64,000 nucleotides of DNA from Paramecium octaurelia (lineage: Eukaryota > Ciliophora > Oligohymenophorea > Peniculida > Parameciidae): contig CAJJDP010000038.1 of the NCBI GenBank assembly GCA_905182995.1, forward strand, positions 472,352 to 536,351, given 5' to 3'. A program made the position numbers and the translations under genes. The number at the start of each line of letters is the position of its first letter. The stretch's first letter is position 1. Below are positions 12,252-24,304 of the stretch, piece by piece. The notes beneath the pieces were generated by a model. That model had not been told where the DNA came from, did not search any database, and saw only the letters and a list, made by a program, of their open reading frames with translations.

Positions 12252-13672
12252 TCACAATAACTTTATTAGAATTTCAGCATCTTTAAATCTTTAAAGCATA
12301 TTTGAACTTTGTAAGACTATCACAATTGCATCAAAATCATCTGTTTTATAATATCCACTAAAACACGGACCAGCATTTGAAGTAATTCCAGTTTTGATAC
12401 CTTGCCATCCTTCTTTTTTCAAGAGCTTATTTGTATTTTTCCATTTATAATAAGTTCCTTATTTTCCTTCTTCAGTCATTGAATAAGTTTTAAAACATCT
12501 TGTATTGACAATTTCCATAAAATCTTTGATTTTAATGCAATCTTCAACTAATTTAAAAATATCTAATGCACATGAGACATTAAGAGCATCATTTAATCCA
12601 TGAACTGAATTATAGTTAGTTTTATCCATTTTTAAGTTCTCAGCATGAGTATTCATCATCTAAAGAAATTAATTTCTTAATTGAAACTTATTTTTTTCTA
12701 TTTCCAATTCACAATCAATAAAATGTCCATTACAATATCTTTGAATATTATCACAAGTTTTTAAAAATGCGATTGCATAACTCAATACTAATGCTGCATC
12801 ATTCCCTGATGGTAACATCATTGCAAATAACAACTACTTGATATTCATTATCCCTCCTGCATTTAAAAAGGCACTAGTACCATCGATGCATTCAGCATGT
12901 CCAGGGATTTTTATTTTTATAGCTTCCATATCAATTCTTTTTTCTTCTAAGAATTTTAAAGTTGTATAGCAAGTCATCACTTTTGTAATTGATGCCACCT
13001 CACTTTTATATTGATCTTAGAATGCATATATTTTTTAAAACTTGGTTTCCCCTTTATTCCTTTTGAAAATAGCCCATTTCTTAGAACTAACCTTGTGTTT
13101 TAATTTAGAACCGCATGACATTGAAATCGATATGGACTCTATTTTACTACCTTAATTGACTATGCTCTTTTAACTAATCATACTTAAAGTTGTAGAATGT
13201 GGCTTTTTTGCAGGTTATTCTTTTCTTACAAAATACTCTAAAATTATATCTATGTATACTTGTTACTTCTCTTTATTAAATTTCTGCATATTTTTTTATT
13301 CTTTCTCGAATGACTTAGCCAGGTAAAATAGGAAAACTATTTACTTGTAGCGTTTGGATTTATTTTTTCTTTTTCTCCTCTTAAGCACATCGTTATAAAG
13401 CTTCTAAGTAAGTTTCAATTAAGGTGTATTCAGAATGATTCTCACTTCTTTTCTAATAATTGTATTACACTTACTCTTTACTACAAACCTTCATTTATAT
13501 AGTATTTTAAGGGAGTCTACAAGGATTTATTATTATGAAGATTCGTTGCGGCACTTTTAAGACATCTACCTTTTAATTCAGGAAGAATCATTTAGGAATC
13601 ATCCGAAGTAGATTAAGCACTTTTGCGATGAAATTTTTGCAATGATACCGATTATCCTTCCTTTTGATTCAT
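12252..13672 (-). CDS. Peptidase S11 (D-Ala-D-Ala carboxypeptidase-type) protein, intracellular form
   Basis: Read from ATG at 13672. Two 22-nt introns (13453-13474 and 13238-13259) give exactly 459 codons. Residues ~1-160 are a hydrophilic extension with no signal peptide (MNQKEGQSVSLQKF...). The C-terminal ~290 residues are a penicillin-binding/beta-lactamase-fold domain with all three active-site motifs: SITK (SxxK, near 12985), SGN (SxN, in MLPSGNDAA near 12810) and KTG (in WQGIKTGITSNAG near 12395). Bacterial relatives trim peptidoglycan peptides; ciliates have no peptidoglycan, so the substrate is unknown. The gene is AT-rich, uses TAA/TAG for Gln and has ciliate introns, so any transfer was old. 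It ends only 11 bp from the stop of the convergent PG-repeat gene. Confidence 0.85.
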
Positions 13673-14899
13673 ATAATTTTTTTATTATATTATTAGCGCA
13701 TTTCAAGAAAATAATAAATTTATTAGATCTTACTAAAAATAGTTCATGTTAAAATAATATTACTTACACGTGGTCTTTGAAATTCATCTTAGAATAGTAA
13801 ATGGCAATAGTTTAAATATAATAATCATAAATTTTTAATCCCTAAACTATAAATCTTAAGATTTGTTAATATATTATTCATTATATTTCGTGCGAATAAG
13901 TTTAATTATTATTTATACTATGATTATCAAATAAATAATAACCTCAAGTAAATAAATATATGAAACGATATTTAATAATGCAATTAAATCGAACTTTTAA
14001 AATTCATAACCAAGATATGAATATCTAATGTTTATTAGCCATTTTGTTGTTTTATAAACAAAATTACATTGATATATTTATTAAGTCGAAGAAAATAATA
14101 ATTCTAATTATTTTGATATTTGAAATAGTAAATACAAAATTAGTATTTTTTTAAGTATTAAGATTCGTATAGTTGTATTTGACGAACTTAAAAGATCATA
14201 AATCCTGATTTGATTTCCGTCATTTCTGATTTTTAAGAATATGTCTAAGTATTGAACTGAATTAATGTGTAGTATCTATTTTATCATTCGAAAAGTGACT
14301 TTATATTTTATTTATTCCTTGCCATGTTTTCCATATATTTAACATGCAATCTAACAGATTTCACTCAAAGAAAATTATCTATAATTTTTTAGTTAATAAG
14401 CAATCAATTTTCTAAACAACAGAACTCAGAACAACAGACTTACTAAAAATTATACGTTACGAGTATTGAAGGATTAATTAGATATAAGAAAATATTAACG
14501 TGATTTTCCTTTAAAATTTGTTGATATTTTTCGAATTGCCTCCATTTTTACATATTTTAAGTTTGTTATTAATATATATATAAATACTTAAGTGATTTAA
14601 TAAAAAAGAATCCTTCCTAATTTGGTCATAAACCTTCAAAGCAAGCATGGGTCTGTATTAATAATAATTTATTTTCAATCTTAGGCTTTTGTAGATAATG
14701 AATAATCTAAATTTATGGATTTGAATAGATTGTCAATAATTTATGGTAAATTTTCACTTTGAACAAAGACTTATATTCTTTATTAGTTAAATATAATTTA
14801 TATACTTTATTTTATATTGTAAAGCCTTGAGAATAGTTATACTTTGATAAAAAGTTAGATTTATGATATCTAAATAAATATATATATAAAATTAGCAGA
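13673..14899. other. 1.2-kb stretch with no clear gene
   Basis: The longest quiet interval of the window. Most of it is very AT-rich. Around 14640-14880 there are short open stretches on the plus strand, with an ATG at 14649 and another at 14718 and intron-like GTA...AG pieces, that could be a 5' exon of the TmcB-like gene downstream. Between 14150 and 14520 base composition is slightly less biased but no protein family was recognised. Confidence 0.4.
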
Positions 14900-17800
14900 A
14901 TGCTTAAATTATTTGAACCATATTACAAGGAATTGATTTTCTTACTCTCATAGTTTTTAAAATTTGAATTTACTTAACCTTAGATTATATAAATCCTCCT
15001 CATAATTGTAAATTAGGTGTAACCAATTTCCTTTAACTTTTATCATATATATAACCCAGAAAAATAATTTGAACCAACACTTTAATCACTACTTATTTTA
15101 ACACGGCCATACTTGTTTATAGTTAATTAACAATCAAAAACCATTGTTTTCAGTATATGCTTTGCCATTCAATAGATAATAATACTCATGACGATATACT
15201 TAATTATCTAGTCAAAAAGGCAATAGTATCATGAAATGCACACCTCAAATGTAATTCTCCGTTACATTTGTAATTATTATTATTTAGTTTCGTCAACATT
15301 TTTTTGCTGGCTGATAGAAATATGTATGATGAACATCACAGAAATATATGGAATCACTTTGGAGATAATAATGATCTTGGAAATCGCATCTATCATAATA
15401 TTTTCTGATATTGTATTTTAAAGTGGATTGATATTAAGAGTGACAACTTAATTACCATTAAATAACAATTAAGTAAAATATTTCATAAAACCATTAAGAA
15501 TATTTCAAATAATTATATTTTTTTTCTTAACTAACTAGAAATTGGGTCTAATATTACAAAATGTTCTGATCATCACAATACAAACACTGCATATTTATTA
15601 AATTTTAGAATTAAAAATATATGCAAAAACAAAGTGCGTTTTAACATCCCTAATTATTGCATCTTTTGGGATTATAATACCAATAGAATCCTTAATTGTG
15701 TAGAATAGAATAAAAGACAACTTATGGCTCTTGTTATCCCTCATATTGATATGCTTATTACATTTTATGCATAAAGGATAGTGCTTATCTTTACAAACTA
15801 TGGATTTGAGAAGATTGAAATACCTTTTTTCATATGTTGAGAGTCTAGATGGGAATCATAATATGAACAAATTGCAGATGACACTTATTGTTTGTGAACA
15901 TCAACAAAATTGCTCAAAATGTGAATGCATTTGTAAGAAGGAGATGAATATTAAATAAAAAATCCTATAACTCATAGAGATGAAGTTAGAGATCCTTTTG
16001 GATTCAAGAACTAAAAAGATAGAACAATTAACCCTAGATTTATCTTAGATATTATTTAGGAGAAGACAATTTGTGAAGGCATAATAAGTGATCTTTAGAG
16101 TGGCTTATTCTAAGGAAAATTATTAAAACAAGTACAACTCATTTAATCTCTCCTTGACTACTCTTTGCCTATTAGACTTTTTAAAATATTAAATTGAGAA
16201 TGATGTACTTATTCAAATGATGGAAAGAATGATTCTAACTAATCCAAATAACAAATTAATTGCAGATTCTCTAAAATAGTTTTCCATTAATGAAAACAGC
16301 GATCAATACATACAGATGAAGTTAAAAAAGACAATCTTAGATAAAAGCCAATTTTACTATTATTTTATTGAGCATTCAAATAAATTTCAAGGAGATATCA
16401 ATTACCCAATAAAAATTATAAGGTAATTATAATAATTTCGAATAGAATTGACTGAGAGATATCAAAAATTTCCAAGTATGTATTGAATTATTTAAATAGC
16501 CTCTAGCAATCAAAATGTTTTAAAGTTTTACTTATTAGAAGTTTTAAATGACTATATAGAAGCTTTTGATTTAAATAAAAACAAAGCATTAAATGATGAG
16601 AAATTTTAACTTTTTCATGATTCTGTCTATAATAAATTATTTGGATAGAATCCATCCTATATAGTTGCTGAAATCAATAAAGATCTAGACGTGATTATTG
16701 TAAGGCAATCTAAAAAGGCAATGAAGAAATTTTAAGCAATTTATGGATCTAAATGGAAGAATTCTCTTGATATTAGTGTTAATGACTTTATACCTGAGTA
16801 TGTTTAGAGATAGCACAGAACCCTTATTGAGCAATTCTTTGATGAAGGAACAAATAAGTATTACTAGTAATAGAATCTTTCATTTCTTAAATTGTTTGAT
16901 AAAATTATGTTGCCAATCGAGATGATGGTTGGTCTAAATTAAAGTAGTTCTCAAACTTTTTCATTCCTTATATTTTTTTATGAATAATTGGATTATAGAT
17001 CATATTTGGTAGTCAATTAATCCTTCGATATTATTAATTGCAGTGAGAATATCAGCAATTAAATTTTAGGAAATAATTAATATTCTACAAGTTTCATTTC
17101 AACCAAAAATCTTGGAACCATTTTTAATATCATTCCTGAATTCGATTCAATGATCTAATCGAATGTCAAGAATTTCTTTAATCACAATATTCGCCTGTTA
17201 AGTTACAATGGCAAATAAGCAAGCCAAAGATTCTTAGACTATTTCAGTAATATTAATATTGAGAAGAGGTTTTCAGGTGAAAATTTGTGTTATATGATTA
17301 CTTTAGATAATATTAGATCAAACAATAATAGAAATACAGATTCTAAATTGGATACTAGTATATTTTAAAAGTAACAAACGAGTGACTTATTGATGATTCA
17401 CAAATTAGAGAGAATGAAAGAGGATATAGACGAGGATATTGAAAAAGCCTTCCCTTATTAGGATATTTTCGATATATCATTAATTAAAAAAGGAAACCCA
17501 CTGAACTAAAGCGAGTCATAACATGTGGAGTCTAAACTTTATATAACTGATCTAATGGTTGAATAGGATCAAACCAATCCAATTCAATAACAATATAAGG
17601 TCAACTAAAAATTATTCAGTCCTAAAGAATCTATGAACGAGGAATTCATAACTAAAAAAAATTTTACATTTTAAAATGAAACCAGGGATTTTGCTTCAGG
17701 ATCTTCTATTACAATGATTAAAAAATCCAAATTTTACAAAAAATTCGAAATCATTTATTCCCTTTGTAAGTCCTTGAAAAGTTCTTCAAAATTAATGAAA

Positions 17801-19592
17801 GCCAACATCAACTTTATTCTATTTATAGTATTAATTTAAATTTACATAATAATTGTAAGTATTTATAATTAAAATAGAACCTATCTTTGATATCAAATAT
17901 CCGGGGCTTTATCTAGGACATCAAATTGCTTTCGGTAAGATACGATGTAACAGGACCATTAGAGTCCTTCTCAGTATCAAGGTTTACTTAGATTAACTAC
18001 AGAGAAATGTTAGCTAGGAAGGCCATTAACGCTACCTATGCAGCCGAGTTATAAATCTTTCCCAAAAATTACTTAATGTAATCTTTTGATAAAATGAAAA
18101 AGAGTATGGGAGATGTACTACTAAGGAGTGAAATTGATTAGATTTCAAATATTACATATTTGCCAATTATGCTATATGTGAATACTAATAATACTGGACA
18201 GGAATATAATATAAGTAAAAGATCAATTATAATAATAACCTTAAATTATTAATATGATTTCAAATTACATTTAGATGGACAAGGAGGAGGCTTTGACAAC
18301 CCTTATTATTATTTTACTTATAAGGATTATCAAATTGTAAAGTCTATGTTTGATCACTTGAATGTGGTTATTTTAGACATTACATTGGAGAGATCAGATT
18401 AAGAAAAGAAAAAATGGATGTTTGGGTATTTTCCATTTTTGGGTTTGAATTTTTTGATAACTTTATTTATAATTTTACAATAAATTAGACATAGCAATGA
18501 AAAAAGTGCTATAATGAAATACATATCTTCAATTGACTTAAATATTATAGAGTAGGAAAAATTAAGATTATCGTATTTACAATAAATAGTAGTTTAAGAT
18601 ATGGATGTTATTAAAGCATTTGTAATAGATATCGATTAAGTTGATAATTAATTAGAAAAGTCAAACATAAAATAAAAATAATTCTTTTCAAAAAAATCAA
18701 ATACAAAACTTACTAATAATAAGCCCATTCTAGGACTTACACTTAGTATTGGTCACTTCTTACTGTTTACGGCATTTAGCATTTATTTATTTTTGACTTT
18801 CAGGATATATTTCTTAAAATATGAAAAAACAGCAGCATTTTATTAGTAATTATCTGATTTAGGTGTTGACATACCAGCTGTTTATGCTCAAAAAGAAATA
18901 CTTTTTCGAGTGAAGCTTAGATATCCTTTTCTGAACTCAACTGATTTGAATTAAACTTATGCTGTTATTTTTAATGCTATAAATTCTATTAGTAGATATC
19001 AACAATAAAATCTGAATTTAAGTAGCACTGACTATTTATTTGATGATTATTTAATTGACTTTTTCACAACTTTAAACACTGGCAATTTATGTGAGTTTTA
19101 GAGTGACGAATTAAAATAGCAAACCTAATCATTTTGCCCTTAAGTGATGCAAGGGAATTTGGTACTTGGGTTTTAATAATCATTAATTTACATATTGAAT
19201 TCTGTTCGAGTTCAATAGTCAGATACTTTAAATTTTACTGTTCAACCTACTTCAACGTTGTTGGAGCTAGAGGGATCAACGATTTTGACAAACATAATTG
19301 AAATAATGAAAGAGTCATTTTATAACAATTTAGTGGATTCAGCCTAAAATTTAATCTTAAATTAATAAGTAATATTGATAATCAATTATTATAGTTACTA
19401 TGCATATTCTATTTGACTTTTGAGATCATTTTGGCTATTTTCTATTTTGCAAAGATTGATAAATATAATTATCAACAATTCTTATATTTAAAGCAGAGTG
19501 TGTACTTGTTTCCTCGCCACACATTAATTTTTGATGATTCCTTCTATAGGAATTTTAGGAGTATAGTTAATGAGGAGAATTTATTAGATTGA
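14900..19592 (+). CDS. Giant multipass membrane protein, TmcB/TmcC-like family
   Basis: After removing three introns (24 nt near 16475, 23 nt near 17852, 26 nt near 19372) the frame is exactly 1,540 codons. Residues ~1-300 hold about six to eight hydrophobic segments. A Cys/His cluster follows, CEHQQNCSKCECICKK (near 15895), then a long helical, TPR-like region (15950-16700), a mixed central domain (16700-17750), and four or more further membrane segments around 17800, 18440, 18750 and 19390. This order (N-terminal membrane block, HxxxCxxCxC motif, helical repeats, C-terminal membrane block) is that of the expanded ciliate family annotated as TmcB/TmcC TPR-repeat proteins; a PAS-like fold is often present in the middle but I cannot confirm it here. 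Function in ciliates is unknown; sensory or mechanical roles have been suggested for relatives. The first exon may lie upstream (14649-14880), so the true start is uncertain. Confidence 0.7.
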
Positions 19593-19663
19593 TGTGATAG
19601 TATTTTATAATGATGTTTGTTTTTTCTAAATTAAATGTAAAAAATAATTGTTTATAATAAAAA

Positions 19664-20802
19664 ATGGATAAAGAGTACTCTAATTAGTTGGATGGTAAAA
19701 ATAATATGAAAATGAACCAAAACTACATTGTGGACCTGATTTCCAAAGCCAACCAAACTGTTAGATCACTAAATTTAAAATTAAAAAGGAAATAAATGAA
19801 AGACAAAATAGATAAAGAGTACTTTAACGTGTTGAATGGCTAAATAAATTTTGAGATCAATGATAAAGATTATATTGATTTGATTACAACAAAAGCTAAT
19901 CAAACAGTTAGACCTTTGACCTTGAAGTTAAGAATGAAATAAATGAAAGATAAAATGGAGGAAGAAATTATTGTAAACTTGTTTATTGATTAGTAGATTT
20001 CCAAAATGAAACATGAAAGCAATTAACAACAATAAAACAATGATGATTATTACAAAAATATCTTCTTTTTGCATAAAAAGAGGAGAAGTAAATTAAACAA
20101 TAAATCTATGTATCATAACAGCGAAGCACAAAGTCCTTTAACCCAAAGAAACTTCACTCAATACTCACCTAAAAGATAGGCATAATAATTTAATAAAACA
20201 ATGTTGCCCTCCTCTCCAATTATATAGACTCATAGGACAAAAGTGCAAAAATATTAGGATTATTTAAAACTCAATCATTAGATCATGAAGCATAAGGGGT
20301 AGTTGAATGAACAGATTTTGAATCTCTTAGAAGAAAAAGTGTAAGTAATTAATTAAATTAGTCACATAGCAAAATCATTTAAATAATCATGCGCTAAGTT
20401 GGGAGTCGAATCGTATGAATAAACTTTGAAAACAATTCAAGTTCTCAAATAAAACATTACCTAAAAGGTCATAAAGGAATGTAATACTGTATATGAGGAA
20501 AGACAGAATCACAAGTTTAGCATTCTTGAAAAAACCTATGCAGTAAATAAAAATATTATTTAAAGTATTTTTTAAAGGTCTTGGATGTAATTTAATAAAT
20601 GGATGATTAAATCTACTAATATATGTTGAATTATAAATTCAAAAATCAATTGCATGATCAGAGCTCTATCATTGAAGATATAAATTAGATGAGAGATGAT
20701 GCATATAATGAAAAAGTTCGAACTTTCAGTAAATATCATGACATAGATCAGGAGAAGAAGAGAGATAGGTAAAAACTTAACAAAATGAAAGTTTATTTTT
20801 GA
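19664..20802 (+). CDS. Coiled-coil protein with a tandem internal repeat
   Basis: The frame has 372 codons once one 23-nt intron near 20540 (GTAAAT...AAAG) is removed. The N-terminus carries two copies of a ~54-residue unit, each made of DKEY, a YIxDLI segment, KANQTVR, a basic LKLKRKQMKDKI/LKLRMKQMKDKM tail; the DNA of the two units is also visibly similar (19664-19820 and 19805-19965). A basic, Ser/Gln-rich linker follows, then a coiled coil (LNEQILNLLEEKVQVINQ...) to the stop at 20800-20802. No membrane segment. Not assigned to a known family. The gene lies 71 bp after the TmcB-like gene and 32 bp before the next coiled-coil gene on the same strand. Confidence 0.7.
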
Positions 20803-20834
20803 TTTATTAATTTTAATTATAACAACTTTAATTT

Positions 20835-21596
20835 ATGAACTTTTAAGCCAGCAAAAAGAGGGCTAACAGTTAGATAGAGTCACAACAGAGTTAAATTGCT
20901 GAATTATAAGCTACATCATTTGCACTCTAACAAAAGGTTGACGATCTATAAAAAGAAATAAAAGAATTGCAATCTCAAAATCACAAACTAAATCACCACA
21001 TCAAAATTCTTAAAGATTAAAATGACGATTTGAAGTTTACTTAGTAAAAAGAAGGTAATTATCTTAATTTAAGCAACAGCAACTTTTATGATTGAAGTCG
21101 AACACTTAAGAACAGACAATCAAAGACTTATAACCTTATTAGGTAGTTAAAACAAAGATTTGAGATTTCTCAGCTCTTTAGAAACACAAAACTCAGACCT
21201 CCCTGAATGTTTATTGTGGGTTCCTCAAAAGGCTTTTGAAATAGCCCATCAATTTCGAGAAAAATATAAAGATAGCGATTATTTAGGTGATAAGTAAATT
21301 TAACTGCTTCTTTTTGAATTGAATAAAGTATGGGCTGTTAGCCAATTTGAATAGTAAAAATTATAAAATGTATTTTATTTGAGATAGAATTTTAGTCTAT
21401 TAATAATTTAGAAAAGCAAAAGATACAGAGCAAAACTAATGTCCCTTATTCAGAATTCTAATTGAGTTAATAGGTGGAAAGATTAAAAAAATAAATAAAA
21501 GATTTGAAAAAAGAGAATCTTGATCTTTATGCTAATCGTCCAGAAAGAGGAACAAGAAGCATTAGAATTGCATCAGCAAACAACACTCGAAAATGA
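20835..21596 (+). CDS. Small coiled-coil protein
   Basis: The protein opens with a hydrophilic coiled coil (FALQQKVDDLQKEIKELQSQ). A short intron near 21056 (19 or 25 nt, both in frame) is followed by MIEVEHLRTDNQRLITLLG, then a more globular patch containing LPECLLWVPQKAFEIAHQF and LLLFELNKVWAV. A second coiled coil (VERLKKQIKDLKKENLDLY) precedes a basic tail, RPERGTRSIRIASANNTRK, and TGA at 21594-21596. The layout resembles small ciliary or basal-body coiled-coil proteins, but I cannot name a family. At least one further intron between 21360 and 21470 is needed and was not mapped. Confidence 0.65.
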
Positions 21597-22086
21597 TAGT
21601 AAATATATATATAAATTAATTTATCATAATCTAATATATTGATAAAATTGTAATTATATTAAATCAGACTTTACATTAGCATCTAGTAAATATGATAAGT
21701 CTATCTGTTTATGTGATAAAAGGGCAGTTCGAAGAATCACAATATATTAGGTTGAGTAATAGAATTAATTCGAATAACGAGGGTAATTTAAATACTCAGT
21801 TTATAATCAAACTAATAAAGAATTACATAAGGAATAAGATTTCTCATATTTTGAAGTGCTTAATTTATTAAAAAGGGATGGAAAGAATGTATAATAATAA
21901 TATCAATTAAGTTTAATTATTTTGCTCCTACATATTTTACTTAAAGTGTTGAATCGGTTTAGTCAATAAAATTAAGAGAATTTATAAGTCTAATGAATAT
22001 AACTTAATTGACTTCATAACTATCATGCTGTCTCTACATACTTTATTAAAGCAAGTAAATTTGAAAGAAAATTGATCCAAATAAAA
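21597..22086. other. Poorly resolved gap with one short open frame
   Basis: A plus-strand frame from ATG 21692 runs about 85 codons to a TGA near 21947 (MISLSVYVIKGQFEESQ...). It has no recognisable domain, and the codons after residue 45 look random. It could be a small gene, a decayed gene or chance. The rest is AT-rich. Confidence 0.25.
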
Positions 22087-22569
22087 ATGAATTACTTAAA
22101 ATACTTGATAATCCTGATAAAAATTGGAATGATAATTAATGAATGTGATAGTTATGAATTTTAATCAGTTTTTCTTTAAATGCTTGAATTGCCCAATAAG
22201 TAATTTATCAGTATCTAAAAAAGCGAGCACTTAGGCTCTAGAAATAGCTTTCCTTAACAACTAATCTAAACTGATAATCTTAGAGACTAAATCTATTCTG
22301 TAAGTTATGATTACGCATTGCCTCAAAATTCTTATCAAATAGTTCTTGGAATTTAATAAGATTTAAATTATTGTGAATTTAAAATGGGAACATAAAAGCG
22401 ATTCTCTTAGTAAATAAGTATATCTATTTCAACTTACTTAAGTGAATGTAGTTTATATCTATCTATATATATATAAATCTATTTCGAGATGTGCTAACTA
22501 CTCAATATATATTATGAGTATTATGGTTTAATTTTTAAATAAAAAAATAACAAAGATTTTAATTAATGA
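22087..22569 (+). CDS. Possible secreted protein, weakly H-type-lectin-like
   Basis: The open frame starts MNYLKYLIILIKIGMIINEC, a plausible signal peptide, and continues with YSVSYDYALPQNSYQIVLGI and a following strand-rich part that weakly recalls H-type lectin domains of ciliate surface proteins. The C-terminal ~50 codons are low-complexity, and the first in-frame TGA (22567-22569) overlaps the start of the eL33 gene. The true end is therefore probably earlier, through an unmapped intron, or the gene is degraded. Low confidence in function and 3' boundary. Confidence 0.35.
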
Positions 22570-22999
22570 AGGGCCAAGCTGATTAAAAGAAGGAAGCAAC
22601 AAAAACAGTCAAGAAAGTTAAGACAACCAATAAAAGTGCACCAGTGAGGTAGAGTTGAATACTAAATGTAGATTATGGGCTAAGGCTGCATTCACAGGTT
22701 TCAGAAGATCAAAGGTTTAATAAAATGAGAATTAAGCATTGCTCAAAATTCAACATGTGGAAGATGTTGCTTCAAGCAGATTCTACTGGGGAAAGAGAGT
22801 TGCATACATTTATAAGGCCCACACACTTAAGAGCAACACAAAATTCAGAGTATGAATTAATTTAATTCAGACTATTTGGGGTCGTATTAGTAGATCACAT
22901 GGATCAAATGGAGTTGTGATTGCTCATTTTGGCAAAAATCTTCCACCAAGAGCTATCGGATCAACCCTCAGAGTATTCCTCTATCCAAACAGAGCTTGA
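22566..22999 (+). CDS. RPL35A: Ribosomal protein eL33 (L35A)
   Basis: Large-subunit cytosolic ribosomal protein. Two introns, 23 nt at 22649-22671 and 21 nt at 22850-22870, leave 130 codons. After a Lys-rich N-terminal extension (KKEATKTVKKVKTTNKS) the conserved core reads LWAKAAFTGFRRSK, HVEDVASSRFYWGKRVAYIY, WGRISRSHGSNGVVIAHFG, NLPPRAIGSTLRVFLYPNRA, matching the eukaryotic eL33 family end to end including its C-terminus. The core length is typical; the ~25-residue basic N-terminal extension is longer than in animals. This is one of the most secure calls in the window and is good direct evidence for the intron size class. Confidence 0.95.
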
Positions 23000-23150
23000 A
23001 AATACACACATACAATACAAAATAATACAGTAATCAATTTTAATTATTTCAATTTCGAAAAGAAATACCCTAATGCTCCTGATTTTCTAATTCATTCTTC
23101 TTTAGTTTCTATAATTATATCCTTTAAACTTTGAATGTCTGAAATATATT

Positions 23151-23424
23151 ATGAATATTTTGTTATTATTTTTTGTGAATAACATTTCAAATTTCACACC
23201 CTGATCAACATTTAAAATATGGAGAAAGTGACTTGTATTATTTTAAGGGAATTGAGAGCATAAATGATAATAAGAACTAAATATTTCAATTTAAAAACTA
23301 TGATTTGAATCATTAATTCATAGAGATATTTCAAGAAGGCGTTGAATTTCAAAAAGGCACTTTAATTCATTAATAGGAGACGTATTCAACTTGCTAATAT
23401 TAAACTAAGTTTGTATCTAAATGA
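23151..23424 (+). CDS. Possible short or decayed gene
   Basis: A segment from about 23210 encodes a coherent-looking hydrophilic sequence (LKYGESDLYYFKGIESIN, then FKNYDLNHQFIEIFQEGVEF) ending in TGA at 23422-23424. An ATG with a hydrophobic start (MNILLLFF) lies at 23151, but the two pieces are in different frames with no canonical intron to join them. It may be a small secreted protein with a misread start or a broken gene. No family recognised. Confidence 0.25.
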
Positions 23425-23657
23425 AATAAAAGAAATAAGTTAACTATTTATACATTGATGTAAAATTAAGAATTAACACTTATACATAATAGTATTATAA
23501 TGAAAAGGGTTAGTAAATAATTATTAATTGATTCATCCTTTATGGCTTATATTAAAAGGATATCAATATTATTGCGATTTACTTTTGAGAATGATTATAA
23601 ATACTCTTATTATTGTTTATGATTGAAAAATGAAATAAAATAAATAAATATCCTGAA

Positions 23658-24248
23658 TCATTTTTATTTTCTACTGTTTATTTTTAACCTTTTGTGCAAT
23701 CTGGCTAATTTTCCAAGTCTTTTTGTTTTTTTCTTCTTAATGTTTTTTTTTAAATTATTTATCGGCTTTTGCTTTTGTTCAATTTCTTAAATTTCATCTT
23801 TGTCTAATTCATCAACTGGTTTTTTTTTCATTGCCTTTTTTATTTCTTCTATAATTTTTTCATGTTTTTATTAATTTGATTTTTTTGCAGTAAGAAGTGT
23901 TTAAATTTTCTTTCCTTGCTAATTCAATTCCTTCTCTTCTACATTCTTAACATGAACTGCAGATTTAACAATAGGATTTACAATAACTTCTCCTATTTGC
24001 TTAAATAAAAATTCCTAATCAAGTCTGGTGAATTAGATATTTTAATTGCTATTTTTAAATTTATTCAGGTTGCTTAATGCAAATTCATAGAATGCCTTCT
24101 CTCTTTGTATGTCGTCATTGTAATCTATATTTTACACATTTCCATTGACGATAATAAAGGGGTCTGTTTGTTAACTCTACAATGATTTGATCTTGTTATT
24201 AAATTTCTATTCAATGCCCTCTGACACTGCTCCTTAATTTTTTATCAT
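23658..24248 (-). CDS. EBP2-like rRNA-processing protein
   Basis: Intronless frame of 197 codons from ATG at 24248. Key features are DDIQREKAFYEFALSNLNKF near residue 45, QQGKKIQTLLTAKKSN and HEKIIEEIKKAMKKK in the middle, and a Lys-rich tail (KKNIKKKKTKRLGKLARLHK). This order matches the nucleolar EBP2 family (EBNA1-binding protein 2 homologue): REKxFYxQA block, then a KKxGKKVQ...IKKxKK helix, then a basic C-terminus. EBP2 acts in 60S subunit assembly. The protein is shorter than human EBP2 (~306 aa), and the middle DYFAEM-type motif is not obvious, so the assignment is likely but not certain. It lies close to ANP32 on the same strand. Confidence 0.55.
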
Positions 24249-24304
24249 TATTTAAAATATTATAAAACTTATTTTATAAATGAACTAAAAAGAACAAATA
24301 AACT

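Noticed and set aside
13673-14899. Possible unexcised internal eliminated sequence
   Set aside because: TA dinucleotides are everywhere in this AT-rich stretch and no TA-bounded TAYAGYNR-type pair could be singled out. A plain intergenic region is the simpler reading.
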